Shown here one piece after another: positions 18,808-28,500 of a DNA stretch of 64,000 nucleotides (within the stretch, counting starts at the first letter, position 1; each line of letters starts with the position of its first letter). Where the stretch lies: contig JAOUFJ010000001.1 of the NCBI GenBank assembly GCA_029858255.1, positions 124,001 through 188,000 on the forward strand, written 5' to 3'. The stretch is from a candidate division WOR-3 bacterium. GTDB lineage: Bacteria; Hydrothermota; Tepidihabitantia; SM23-42. The position numbers and the translations under genes were made by a program. The notes under the pieces are model-generated. The model did no database searches, was not told the DNA's origin, and was given only the letters and a program-made list of their open reading frames with translations.

Positions 18808-19158
18808 ATGAAAGCTGATCTGCCGGCGGAGTTGATCTTCATATGCGCGATCATTCTGACAGTCGTAGCCCTGTTTTTGTATGGAATGATTATCAGACGC
18901 CTTCTGACGCTTATCAGGGCCAAGTATATCTGGATATTTCCGGTGCTCGGGGGTGTCTTGCTCCTGGTTCTTGCCGCGGTCCATATCTATCGGGTGCTTT
19001 TCTATTTTCCAATGCTGGGGACTGCTGGTCCAGGGGATTTGTTCGACCTCATAATAGGTTCGTTGAGTCTTGCCCGTGTCGAAAGTTACTTGCTTCTGGG
19101 CGCTGGCATTCTTGCGCTCATAGGAGGTGTCTCATATTACCTTACGAGTTCACGATGA
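18808..19158 (+). CDS. Small three-segment membrane protein
   Basis: A 116-residue protein with three hydrophobic segments (near 9-28, 41-62, 92-112). An arginine-rich cytosolic loop (RRLLTLIRAKY) follows the first. GGGAGGTAGGG precedes the ATG. It is the last gene of the co-directional run that starts at 13149. No homologue is recognised and no copy accompanies modules 2-4. Confidence 0.65.
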   Translation: MKADLPAELIFICAIILTVVALFLYGMIIRRLLTLIRAKYIWIFPVLGGVLLLVLAAVHIYRVLFYFPMLGTAGPGDLFDLIIGSLSLARVESYLLLGAGILALIGGVSYYLTSSR

Positions 19159-19194
19159 TGCTGTTGAAAAGGCGATTGTTCGAGGTCTTTGTGC

Positions 19195-19223
19195 TTGACA
19201 ATCGATTCAATATTTAATATAAT
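19195..19223 (+). promoter_or_regulatory. Promoter of the exbB-exbD-exbD-tonB operon
   Basis: TTGACA (19195-19200), 17-nt spacer, TATAAT (19218-19223). The leader to the exbB ATG (19294) is about 64 nt and ends in AAAGGAGGAAAAAC. The TTCAATATTTAATATAAT part is nearly the same as at the rpsP promoter (7388-7405). Confidence 0.75.
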
Positions 19224-19293
19224 TTGCAGGTTTGACGTTGGTGATTCAACCGAGTACGGTATATCACTAACCCCAAAAGAAAGGAGGAAAAAC

Positions 19294-19932
19294 ATGATAA
19301 GGGAGTTTCAATTGGGATCAGAAGGTGGTGGTGGATTTGTGATGTGGTTCTTAGTGATCTGTGCTGTTCTGGGAGTTGCGATTATAATAGAGCGGCTGTA
19401 TAGTCTCTTCATCAAAGCCCGTCTGAACCCAGGAAGTTTCTTGGAGAAGTTGACCTCGACGGTCGATTCACAAGGTATTGAAGCGGGCAAGGCATTATGC
19501 GATCAAACCGCATCTCCGGTTGCCAAGATCCTTAAATCGATCCTGGAGAAGGCGAACCTGGGCAAAGATGCGATGGAAGAAATGGTAACGCGCAGTGCCG
19601 CGATCGAATTGTCATTCCTGGACCGGGGCATGGCACTGCTCGCGGGTCTGACAACCGTTTCGCCATTCTTGGGATTCTTAGGAACGGTGATGGGTATGAT
19701 CACGGCTTTTGCCGCGATTGCATTGGCTGGTGAAGTCGAGCCGACAGTTGTTGCCAGTGGTATTTCAACCGCACTTATTACTACAAAGTGGGGTTTGATC
19801 ATTGCGACACCGCTTGCGATAATTCATATTTTATTCTCCGGTAAGGTCGACGGATACGCCCGTGACATGGAGGAAGCTGCAAGTGGATTGATCGATTATA
19901 TTATCGAACAGTATCAACCGAGGAAAAAATAA
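19294..19932 (+). CDS. exbB: ExbB/TolQ/MotA-family proton channel protein
   Basis: A 212-residue inner-membrane protein with three membrane segments: one near 17-37 (FVMWFLVICAVLGVAIIIER) and two in the C-terminal half (LLAGLTTVSPFLGFLGTVMG and ISTALITTKWGLIIATPLAI). These are the MotA/TolQ/ExbB signature. The family forms a pentamer around ExbD that uses the proton gradient to drive TonB. I use ATG 19294 because of the AAAGGAGG before it. The stop and the next ATG share one base. Confidence 0.92.
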   Translation: MIREFQLGSEGGGGFVMWFLVICAVLGVAIIIERLYSLFIKARLNPGSFLEKLTSTVDSQGIEAGKALCDQTASPVAKILKSILEKANLGKDAMEEMVTRSAAIELSFLDRGMALLAGLTTVSPFLGFLGTVMGMITAFAAIALAGEVEPTVVASGISTALITTKWGLIIATPLAIIHILFSGKVDGYARDMEEAASGLIDYIIEQYQPRKK

Positions 19933-20402
19933 TGATACTACGGGAAAAGAAGGTTGCACGTGCCGGGATCCCGACCGCATCGATGGGTGATGTAGCCTTC
20001 CTGATATTGATATTCTTCTTGACCTCGACGGTTTTCACCAAAGATAAGGGTTTGAAAATGCTGCTGCCCGAGAGAACGGAGGAGCAGGAACAAGTCAAGG
20101 TGAAACCCGAGAACATTGTTACGGTAGCGATCAACCCTGCTGGCGAAGTAAAAATAAAAACTGTTGATCTGGATAGAATACTGGTACTTGAGGAATACGG
20201 TGAGATCAAGAGCATCGTCGAAGAACGACTGCTGGCAAGGGATACTTTGCTGGTGGTTTCGTTGCGTCCCAGCAAGGATGCCCCTTACGATAACATGATA
20301 CAGGCGCTGGACCAGATCAAACTCGCCAAGACAACTTCGTCCGATGGCCGGGAATTGAGGGTGACTAAGATAAGTCTAATCCCAACAAGTGAGGAACAAT
20401 GA
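19932..20402 (+). CDS. exbD: ExbD/TolR-family protein, first copy
   Basis: A 156-residue protein with one N-terminal membrane helix and a periplasmic domain. The essential proton-carrying Asp is visible near residue 20 in TASMGDVAFLILIFFLTST. The periplasmic part includes NIVTVAINPAGEVKI. ExbD proteins sit inside the ExbB pentamer and couple proton flow to TonB. It overlaps the second exbD by four bases. Two tandem ExbD copies suggest a hetero-dimer in the motor. Confidence 0.9.
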   Translation: MILREKKVARAGIPTASMGDVAFLILIFFLTSTVFTKDKGLKMLLPERTEEQEQVKVKPENIVTVAINPAGEVKIKTVDLDRILVLEEYGEIKSIVEERLLARDTLLVVSLRPSKDAPYDNMIQALDQIKLAKTTSSDGRELRVTKISLIPTSEEQ

Positions 20403-20815
20403 GAAAGAGTATCATTCGAAGACATCGGGAACGAGGTGAGATCCCCACCGCATCCACGGCTGATATTGCGTTTCTTCTTATCTTGTTTTTCATGGTGACC
20501 ACAGTCTTTCGCGCGACTAAGCTGAACCTTAGAATAACGATACCCGAAGCCAGATCAACCGAGCGGATCTTGATGCGCAGGAATGTTTCATACATCTGGG
20601 TTGATGTTGACCGGAAAATATATCTGGATGATAATGTGATAGCGGCCGAGATGATTGCCGGGAAAATGGCACAGAAGGTCTGGGATAATCCTGAGCTCAT
20701 TACTGTTATGAAAGTTGACAAGACGGCGACTTACGGCGTAGTGGATAATATCCTCGATCAGCTGAAAGAGGCAAAGGCATTCAGGATTACGTTTGCCACC
20801 GAACAGAGGAGCTGA
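20399..20815 (+). CDS. exbD: ExbD/TolR-family protein, second copy
   Basis: A 138-residue ExbD paralogue, shorter than its neighbour, with the helix TADIAFLLILFFMVTTVF (essential Asp near 22). A short periplasmic domain ends LDQLKEAKAFRITFATEQR, preceded by the usual TYGVVDNILDQ helix. The divergence between the two copies (different periplasmic lengths) argues for distinct positions in one complex over simple dosage. It lies two bases before tonB. Confidence 0.9.
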   Translation: MRKSIIRRHRERGEIPTASTADIAFLLILFFMVTTVFRATKLNLRITIPEARSTERILMRRNVSYIWVDVDRKIYLDDNVIAAEMIAGKMAQKVWDNPELITVMKVDKTATYGVVDNILDQLKEAKAFRITFATEQRS

Positions 20816-20817
20816 CC

Positions 20818-21432
20818 ATGCGCGATCATAAAATTATGTATGGTGTGTACCTGAGAGCGGGTCTTCTCTCCAGTCTGATCCTGTTCATACTGGCTTTTCT
20901 CTTCGTTCCGTATGCTGAACCTGAGGCCTACAAACTGAAGCGGGAGATCGTGACGATGGTTGAGGAGATCTCAGCTCAGATGGAAAAGTACGAGGAGCCG
21001 CCTCCACTCGAACGCCCGAAGGTTGCAGTAGAGGCCGAGAGCGAGGTGGCAGAAGAAGCAGTGGAGACGATCGCCGATACCGAATTTGAGGAAGACCTTA
21101 TCAGGACAATGCCGACAGGCCCGGAAATCGAGATTGTCCCCTATTATAAGGTTGAGGTGAAGCCGAAGCCCATATTCCAGCAGAAACCACGTTATCCTGA
21201 CCTGGCGAGACGGGCCGGAATAGAGGGGCAGGCGGTTGTGAAGGCGTTAGTGGATATTGACGGTAGCGTCATGGATGTCCAGATACTGAAGTCAAGTGGC
21301 AACCAGATGCTGGATGAGGCAGCACTTGCCGCGGCGCGCAGGTGGAAATTCAGCCCCGCCAAACAACGCGACAAGTACGTGCGGGTTTACGTGTCAATAC
21401 CGATAAACTTCCGCCTGGTAGAAGGAGGGTAG
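20818..21432 (+). CDS. tonB: TonB energy transducer
   Basis: A 204-residue protein with a short cytosolic start, one membrane helix (~13-31, LLSSLILFILAFLFVPYA), a Pro/Glu-rich periplasmic linker (~45-100) and a TonB C-terminal domain (~120-204). The last contains PRYPDLARRAGIEGQAVVKA, VDIDGSVMDVQILKSSGNQM and DEAALAAARRWKFSPAKQ, the family signature. TonB reaches across the periplasm to the TonB box of outer-membrane receptors; one receptor is encoded at 22702. It is the last gene of its operon. Confidence 0.93.
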   Translation: MRDHKIMYGVYLRAGLLSSLILFILAFLFVPYAEPEAYKLKREIVTMVEEISAQMEKYEEPPPLERPKVAVEAESEVAEEAVETIADTEFEEDLIRTMPTGPEIEIVPYYKVEVKPKPIFQQKPRYPDLARRAGIEGQAVVKALVDIDGSVMDVQILKSSGNQMLDEAALAAARRWKFSPAKQRDKYVRVYVSIPINFRLVEGG

Positions 21433-21448
21433 GCTTCCATATTCAATC

Positions 21449-21476
21449 TTGACAATTATCTGATACTTGCTATAAT
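21449..21476 (+). promoter_or_regulatory. Promoter of the receptor/secreted-protein operon
   Basis: TTGACA (21449-21454), 16-nt spacer, TATAAT (21471-21476), both consensus. The leader of about 130 nt before the lipoprotein gene is purine-rich and holds a possible 17-codon leader peptide (21532-21585). Confidence 0.75.
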
Positions 21477-21531
21477 AATGTGCAAAGACGTAAGAATTGT
21501 GTAGATTTTGAGAAAATTGAAAGAGGAGGTG

Positions 21532-21585
21532 ATGGCAAGAATAAAGAAAAGGTTTTGTATAGCAAAGCACTCAAGAACAAGATAA
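21532..21585 (+). CDS. Possible 17-residue basic leader peptide
   Basis: In the leader upstream of the lipoprotein gene an ATG at 21532 follows AGAGGAGGTG, a near-perfect ribosome binding site. It encodes MARIKKRFCIAKHSRTR before TAA. Nothing else explains this strong site, which lies 83 nt before the real gene. It could be a leader peptide controlling the downstream operon or a chance remnant. There is no second copy to compare within the window. Confidence 0.3.
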   Translation: MARIKKRFCIAKHSRTR

Positions 21586-21614
21586 GATAAAGAACAAGAT
21601 AAAAGAAAGGAGGA

Positions 21615-22691
21615 ATGATGAAGAAGCGTCTTCTAGGCCTCTTAGTGGTTGCAGTAATGTGCCTGCTGACGTGTGGTAACGAGCCACCGGAAGATTTCTA
21701 CGAAGGCACTCCTGAAGACGACGCGCAGATAGACGCTATCCTCGAAAGCGACTCATTCAGCATACTACTCAACACAACCGATGGTTTCGTTAATACATAC
21801 ATCCCTTTGAATATACCAAACGTTGCTTTCGTAGACCAGGATCGTATTTTCCGAGCCGATTCACCGATGGTCAAAGACCACATCGATAGCTGCAAACTTG
21901 CCTTTATCGACATGAATCGTTTGTACGATCGATGGTATACCAAGGACACTGCTTGCACGGTCTATCTGATAGACACTTTTATGGTTGAATCCTGGGGTCA
22001 TGTCGATTTACGCCTCGTCGGACATTATGACAGCCTTTATATTGGTTCGACCGGTGATACGAACTGGGTGTTGAGGAATGTCGACACGATCATTACGGAT
22101 ACCCTATATGACATGGAGGAGATCCATGGTGATGGCCGGCGGTTGATCTTCCTGGAACCTCTGAGGTCAACAACCCCTGATATCGACCCCGAAACTGGTG
22201 ATACAACCTATGCCATAATCGAACCGTTTGAATGGCAGCTCAAGCGTATTTCTTATGGTAGCTACTACTATCCGACGCGCGGGACAGATGCGCCGGCGGT
22301 CAACCGTGTTCTCATTGAGGTACCACCGTCCGTCGATACGATACTGGCTACGAATACTGATACGCTTTACACCGGCCATGTCATGAATCGTTTTAAGCAC
22401 ATCGATTCGTTGCTTAATTACAGCGGTGTAGATTCGGTGCTGGTCACGATCGAAGTCGATGATCCTGAAGTTGCAGGTGTTTGCGCGTACTACGCGGTAT
22501 GCGCCGGTGATACGCCGACTCGAGTACAATTAGGCGCGGTTACTGCTGGCGCTCGCGGTTACTTGCATCTTAGCGGTCAAGATATCGTGAACCTCTACTT
22601 TGAGGTCGTATTCAGAGATTCTTACTACTACGTTAACCCTAATCAAGGATATTTTGCCACAGTCTGGCTTGTGCCAGTCATAAGAAATTAG
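21615..22691 (+). CDS. Secreted lipoprotein of unknown function, linked to the TonB receptor
   Basis: A 358-residue protein with a lipoprotein signal: basic start, hydrophobic stretch, then LLTCGNEPPEDF with the lipobox Cys near residue 21. The mature part is acidic and rich in Asp/Thr/Tyr, with many short strands and no recognised domain. It ends VWLVPVIRN. It sits eight to ten bases before the TonB-dependent receptor, so a surface or periplasmic partner of that receptor is the best guess (by analogy with SusD-like partners, though no SusD sequence pattern is seen). Two adjacent ATGs (21615, 21618) follow AAAGGAGG. Confidence 0.7.
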   Translation: MMKKRLLGLLVVAVMCLLTCGNEPPEDFYEGTPEDDAQIDAILESDSFSILLNTTDGFVNTYIPLNIPNVAFVDQDRIFRADSPMVKDHIDSCKLAFIDMNRLYDRWYTKDTACTVYLIDTFMVESWGHVDLRLVGHYDSLYIGSTGDTNWVLRNVDTIITDTLYDMEEIHGDGRRLIFLEPLRSTTPDIDPETGDTTYAIIEPFEWQLKRISYGSYYYPTRGTDAPAVNRVLIEVPPSVDTILATNTDTLYTGHVMNRFKHIDSLLNYSGVDSVLVTIEVDDPEVAGVCAYYAVCAGDTPTRVQLGAVTAGARGYLHLSGQDIVNLYFEVVFRDSYYYVNPNQGYFATVWLVPVIRN

Positions 22692-22701
22692 GGGGTGCTT
22701 G

Positions 22702-25491
22702 ATGAAAAAAATCTTACTCGCACTTATTATCGGGGTATTCCTTTTCGGTGCTGAATACGGCAGGATAAATGGTCGCGTTCTGGATGCTGAGACAGGAGAA
22801 CCCCTGGTCGGAGCTGATGTTGTCATTGAGGGCACCGAGTTAGGTGCGGCGACCGATGCAGGAGGAGAGTTCGTCATACTCTATGTCCCTGCAGGAACTT
22901 ACCGGGTCACATCGTCCTATATTAGTTACGACCCGTTCACCTTCACGAGTGTCGTCGTGAATGCCGACCAGACAACATTGCTCAATTTCCGCTTGCCTCC
23001 GACTGTGATCGAAGTCAAAGGTGTAACTGCCGTTGCCGAGCGCGAGGCAATCGTTAGAGACGCTGTTCACACGCGCCGTGCGGTTACATCTCAGGAAATG
23101 AGCCGGTTGCCCGTTACGACGATCAACCAGGTCATTGCTCTGCAAGCCGGCGTCGTCGATAGCAAGCGCGGAACCCATCTGCGCGGCGGACGCGACGGTG
23201 AGGTTACTTACTTCGTTGACGGTATTGTTACCAAGGTACCCAACACTAACTGGCAATCAGCGGTTATCAATCAGTCTGCCGTGGAGGAAGTCTCCGTGGT
23301 GAGTGGCGGATTCGACGCTGAGTACGGCGATGCGCTTTCGGGCGTTGTTAATATTGTCACGCGCGAAGGCGGTTCGAAGATATCGGGTGCTTTGAATTAC
23401 CTTAGTGATGAGATGTTCGGCAGCTGGCAAGACCCGATCAATTACGGGTACAGCCAATACGATTTCTCGTTTGGCGGTCCGTTACCGGCATTTAACAGAC
23501 TTCGCTATTTCTTCTCTGGTGAGTATATGCAGACCGAATCATACCATCAAGAAGGGTTGTTCAAACTCGATGCTCCGAGGCAGGATTACCGGGCGCAAGG
23601 TCGTTTGACGTACAATTTAGCCAATGCAAAAGGCAAATTGTCGTTCACCGGCTTCAATGAACGCAGGCAGTGGGTGATCTGGAGTAACGTTACCGGCACC
23701 GGCCAGTACGATCTCAAATACTTTGACAACCGGCCGATGAGTCGTATCAAGAACTGGATCCTTTCCTCGACGTTCAACTATATGGTCACGGCCCAGACCC
23801 TGGCATCGCTGAAAGTCGGTATGACTCACTTTGACCGCATGTACGGCAATCGTGATTATATCTGGGAAGAAGACAGCGGAAGACAATGGTATGATGATTA
23901 CCGGTTCAAGGCGGAACGACTTGTTGATATGCTGCTTCATCCGGAAGATTATATTGATCCGGTGACCGGCGAACCAGTCACAATTCGTCAGGTGCTCATC
24001 GACAGTGTCATGGAGTACCACGAAGAGTACTACAATCGTGATGTCGAGGCACTGCGCCATAATCCTTACGGTGTTGAGGGTTTGTTCTACACGACCGGTG
24101 ACTACCGTGTGTGGAGAGTATGGAACAACAACGACATCCAGGGAAGGTTCGACGTCACCCACTCGATTGGCAGGGTGCACGAGTTCAAAACCGGCGTAGA
24201 TTATATCCGTTATGAGATGCAATACTACGATAACAATCTGCCGTGGGTTGCCAATCCCTTCTGGGATTACTATGACCGGACACCGTGGAAATTCGCCGCT
24301 TATGTACAGGACAAGATGGACTTTGAGGGACTTGTTGCGCGTGTTGGGTTGCGTTTTGATTATTTCGATCCCAAAGCGAGCACGTATGAGGCGCCCGAGG
24401 ATTACCTGAACGACGAGCTGATCCGCTCTGAAGCTGAGTACAAGGTCTCGCCACGTCTCGGTTTCTCGCTACCGGTGACCGACCGTATGAAACTTCGTTT
24501 CAACTACGGACAGTATTTCCAGTTACCAGCGCTCGACAATCTATACGGATCGACTGATACGTCGGTGGTGAGGTTGCTCATTTCGCGCGGCAACGCGGTT
24601 GTCGGCAACATCTTGATCAAACCCGAGAAGACCGTGCTGTATGAATTGGGTATTGAGAACCAGTTCTCGGAAGAGGTTATTTTCGGTTTCACTGCGTACT
24701 TCAAGGATATCTATGACCTGAACCAGGTCCGTGAAGTCATTGCGGTGCCCTATTCCTATTACCAGTACATGAATGTCGACTACGGTAATGTTAAGGGCTT
24801 CGAGGTCAACTTGCAGAAACGCATGTCGAACATGTGGGCATTCGGCTTGAGCTACACCATGCAGTTTGCCAAAGGCACGGCTGCTGACGCATATGAATGG
24901 TACGAAGACCACTACTACTACAATATAGCGGTACCGGTTATTGATTACTGGCTTGACTTTGACGAACGACACACATTACACGCAAACTGGGATGTTGATC
25001 TACCGACGGATTTCTTCTTAATACCTCTCCAGAACTTCAACAGTTCGATCGTCTTCTCCTATCATTCAGGCCATCCGTATACCCCTCGTGATCTACGTGG
25101 AAACAAGCTTGGTGACGAAAATTCGGCAAGGATACCTGGGTACTTGAATGTCGACTGGAATCTCAGCCGCAGCTTCAAAATAGGTCCGGCGAATCTGGTG
25201 CTCAAGGGATTGATCTACAATCTGCTCAACACCGAGCAGATAATCGAAGTCCACGAAACCACGGGTGATCCTGTCTTGCATGGTGACCCGGAACCGTCAC
25301 TCGATCAGTTCGGGTTCACGGCAATCTCGAGCACGCGCTACTCACCGCAATCCGATTTCAACCACGACGGTTTGGTCGATCCTCGCGAAGCGAAACAATC
25401 ATACATCGATGCTCAGAACGATTACTACTATGATGCAAGGAATTTCATGCCTGGTTTCCGTGCGCGCGTTGGCGTCGGTCTACAGTTCTAA
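22702..25491 (+). CDS. TonB-dependent outer-membrane receptor with carboxypeptidase-like N-domain
   Basis: A 929-residue receptor. In order: a signal peptide (KKILLALIIGVFLFGA), a carboxypeptidase-regulatory-like beta domain (~22-105, INGRVLDAETGEPLVGADVV), a plug (~130-225, ending VVSGGFDAEYGDALSGVVNI) and a long Tyr/Asp-rich beta-barrel ending in FRARVGVGLQF with terminal Phe. Near the C-terminus an EF-hand-like loop, DFNHDGLVDPREA, may bind calcium. Such receptors import large substrates using TonB energy; the substrate is not evident. The ATG at 22702 is preferred to a TTG one codon earlier; GGGGGTG lies upstream. It is co-directional with the tonB operon. Confidence 0.92.
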   Translation: MKKILLALIIGVFLFGAEYGRINGRVLDAETGEPLVGADVVIEGTELGAATDAGGEFVILYVPAGTYRVTSSYISYDPFTFTSVVVNADQTTLLNFRLPPTVIEVKGVTAVAEREAIVRDAVHTRRAVTSQEMSRLPVTTINQVIALQAGVVDSKRGTHLRGGRDGEVTYFVDGIVTKVPNTNWQSAVINQSAVEEVSVVSGGFDAEYGDALSGVVNIVTREGGSKISGALNYLSDEMFGSWQDPINYGYSQYDFSFGGPLPAFNRLRYFFSGEYMQTESYHQEGLFKLDAPRQDYRAQGRLTYNLANAKGKLSFTGFNERRQWVIWSNVTGTGQYDLKYFDNRPMSRIKNWILSSTFNYMVTAQTLASLKVGMTHFDRMYGNRDYIWEEDSGRQWYDDYRFKAERLVDMLLHPEDYIDPVTGEPVTIRQVLIDSVMEYHEEYYNRDVEALRHNPYGVEGLFYTTGDYRVWRVWNNNDIQGRFDVTHSIGRVHEFKTGVDYIRYEMQYYDNNLPWVANPFWDYYDRTPWKFAAYVQDKMDFEGLVARVGLRFDYFDPKASTYEAPEDYLNDELIRSEAEYKVSPRLGFSLPVTDRMKLRFNYGQYFQLPALDNLYGSTDTSVVRLLISRGNAVVGNILIKPEKTVLYELGIENQFSEEVIFGFTAYFKDIYDLNQVREVIAVPYSYYQYMNVDYGNVKGFEVNLQKRMSNMWAFGLSYTMQFAKGTAADAYEWYEDHYYYNIAVPVIDYWLDFDERHTLHANWDVDLPTDFFLIPLQNFNSSIVFSYHSGHPYTPRDLRGNKLGDENSARIPGYLNVDWNLSRSFKIGPANLVLKGLIYNLLNTEQIIEVHETTGDPVLHGDPEPSLDQFGFTAISSTRYSPQSDFNHDGLVDPREAKQSYIDAQNDYYYDARNFMPGFRARVGVGLQF

Positions 25492-25519
25492 CCGGGTTAA
25501 CAATACTTAGGAGGCTATA

Positions 25520-28500
25520 ATGAAAAGGATATTTGCGGTACTGCTCATTGCTGCCGTGTGTGCTTTCGCCGCTAAAGCGGTGTACACACCGACGCCTATG
25601 GGTCGTGAGTTCCAAATCCTGAGGCATAACGTCAACCAGGTAGAGTGCTGCGTGTCCAATTACGGTAAATTCGGACAGGATGAAACCGGCAACAACGCTG
25701 GATGTTGGTGGCCAACAGGTTCTGGTCATAACTACATCTATGGCGCTGGTAGCTGGTTTGGCACGGTTGATGTGAACGGTGATACACTGGTTACGATTGG
25801 CTACGGTCCGCATGGTGGTGAGGCAGAATATGCTCCGGGACGCATTGGCTGGTCAGTAAGCGATCCAAGGGCGATTATCTACATGATGCCAGCGACCTGG
25901 CCGCCGACCGTGGATCCTGAATTGCCAATGGCACCTACAGAATCCAAGTCCCATCAGGACTCGTGGTGCGTGTATAACGACGGTGATATTCAGTATCATA
26001 TTGCCGGCGACACACGTCCTATCGGATTGGAGATCTATCAGACCGTATACGCGTGGAATCTTAGCACGACTCAGGATATCATATTCATTCGCTTTGAGTG
26101 CATGAATACTACAAGCGATACCTTGAGACGATGCTTTTTCGGGGTTTGCGCCGACAATGATATCGGTAATGAGGCAGGCACAACAGCCAACGATCGCATT
26201 TCTGGTATTGTTGGTCAGTGGTATGTAATAGACGGCGATTCGACCTGGATTGATGACCTGGGCTATCAGTGGCAGGAAGTTGAAGAAGCGGGCCAGCCGC
26301 CCTGGTTACCGGGCGCGATCGGTTATGACTACCTGCAGAGTCCCTGGGATATTGTGCCAGACGAGGACAAAGATGGTGACGGGATACTGGACCAGTACGA
26401 GATGGATAGCGCTTACTTCTACAATGTTATCGGGGTTACCGATTCACTGTTTGATGCCGATCTTGATGGTACGCCTGATTTCCGTGATCCTTCGCAGATC
26501 CCGCAGATCGGTATGACCGCGTTCAAGCGCTTCACCCTCAACCTCGAACCGGGCCTCGACTACGAGCGCTACACAACGCTTGCCGGCTACAATTTCCGCA
26601 CTGGCGTTTACGAACCATATGATACTGTTCCTCCGGACCCGGATGATCAGCGTTTTCTACAATGCAGTGGTCCATTCGACCTTGCTCCAGACGCGAGCGT
26701 GACCGTGCTGGTTGGTATCGTTTTCGCAGATTGGATTGGTATATGGGGCAGACCGGATTCAGCACTGGTTGAGGTGGACGGGACGGCCCAGTTCATTTTT
26801 GACCAGAACTGGCTATTGCCCGGACCTCCTCCACCACCAACACTCACGATGCTGCCGGGCGATGCTCGTATTACCCTTGTATGGGATAATGCAGCAGAGG
26901 TAGCTGTGGACCCGTACTATGACGTTGTTGGCAACCCGTTATCAGCTCTGTACGATCCCTTCTACCGCGAGGTTGATTTTGAGGGTTATCGGATATGGAA
27001 GAGCACGACGGGTCAGACTGGTGATTGGGAATTACTTGCCACCTTCGATCTCGCCAATGATATTGTCTTCACTGATACGGCGTTCGATCCCGAGCCTCTG
27101 GAATTGGCAAACACCGGCGTTTCGCACATCTATATCGATGAAGAAGTACGCAATGGGTTTGTTTATTATTATGCGGTGACTTCATTCGATTACAACAGGG
27201 TCCGAGAAGCGTATGACTCGGTTTATGCGGTTGATTCCACTGCTTGGTATATACTGGATACCCTGGGCAACCCGATCGATACGATGTGGGTTTACGAGTA
27301 TGATTCGGTTGAGGTGTACGGGCCGCGTCCGATCTGGTTTGAGAGTGGTCTGGGCGGTGACAGTGTTCGCGCGCGTCGTGATCCGGCCAACTATGTGCCG
27401 CCGTCCGATCCGATGGTCGAGTTGGTTTCGGGTAATGACCAGCTAACTGAACTGGTTGATGCGTCGGTTGCTTACCCTCAGGAGATTGATCCGAACTATC
27501 CACTCTACATCGAGTTTGCTGCACCGGAGCCGACCGTTGTTTATTTCATAGATCAATCCGGTGATTCTATCCCGTATACGGGTGCGCGATATACTGCGTA
27601 TCTGCAAGACGACAACGGTACCCTTGAAACTTACGTCTACGACAGAAGGATCGGTATACCTTATGTGCCGCTTGAGATAGTGCCGCCGGTGAACGGTATG
27701 TTCATCAATCCGGACATCGGAACGCCTGAACTGCCGGCGACGTTTGTGGTCTATGATAGTATTGAGATCGTGAGCGGTACTTATCCGGCAAACCTTCTGG
27801 TCGCGAACGTTCCTGTGCCGCTGCCGTATGCGGAGACGGTTGCTGACAGCGCTGACATGAACGGTATGTGGGCCTGGCGCGGTAATTCGTATCAAGTCGT
27901 CTGGAGTCCCAAGAATCCGGGAAGTCCGGTAAATACGGTTGAGATAACGGATCTGGTGACTGGTGAAGTCATTCCGTACAAACAGTTTCAGAATACACCG
28001 AGTACAGTAGACCTGGCAGACGGCTGGTGCTTTACCTGGCACACGCCGAGCACGGCATGGAGCAAAGCCTCGCATGATACGGTACAGGCCAATCCCGCGG
28101 CATTCCCCGTATCGGAGAGAACACGTTATCTCTATGTCAACGGCGGAATGATCGGTTTGCGCAGTAATTCTTATATGTATGATACGATCTTGCCAGAAGA
28201 TGGCGAGACCTGGATTCTGAGCGCGAATCGAGATTACCTGCCGCCATCAGTCCTTGGCAAGGTTCGGATCACGGCCACACCGGGTGTTTTCACTGATACT
28301 GCGATGACCTTGAACGTCAAGGTCGTGCCGAATCCGTATGTCATTTCGAATGAGTGGCAGACGCGATTTGTGCAGCGGCGCGTGAAGTTCATCAATTTGC
28401 CCAACCGGTGCACGGTCCGTATCTTCAATCTCAATGGCGAACTTGTCAGAACACTATTGCATCAGGAGACTTCGGCGACCGGAGTCGGCAATAATCTTGG

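Noticed and set aside
26250-28075. Long antisense and frame-shifted ORFs (up to 210 codons) inside the large secreted protein gene
   Set aside because: They are overlapped by a 1033-residue protein with signal peptide and sorting domain. The antisense products are Arg/His-rich, as expected of shadows.
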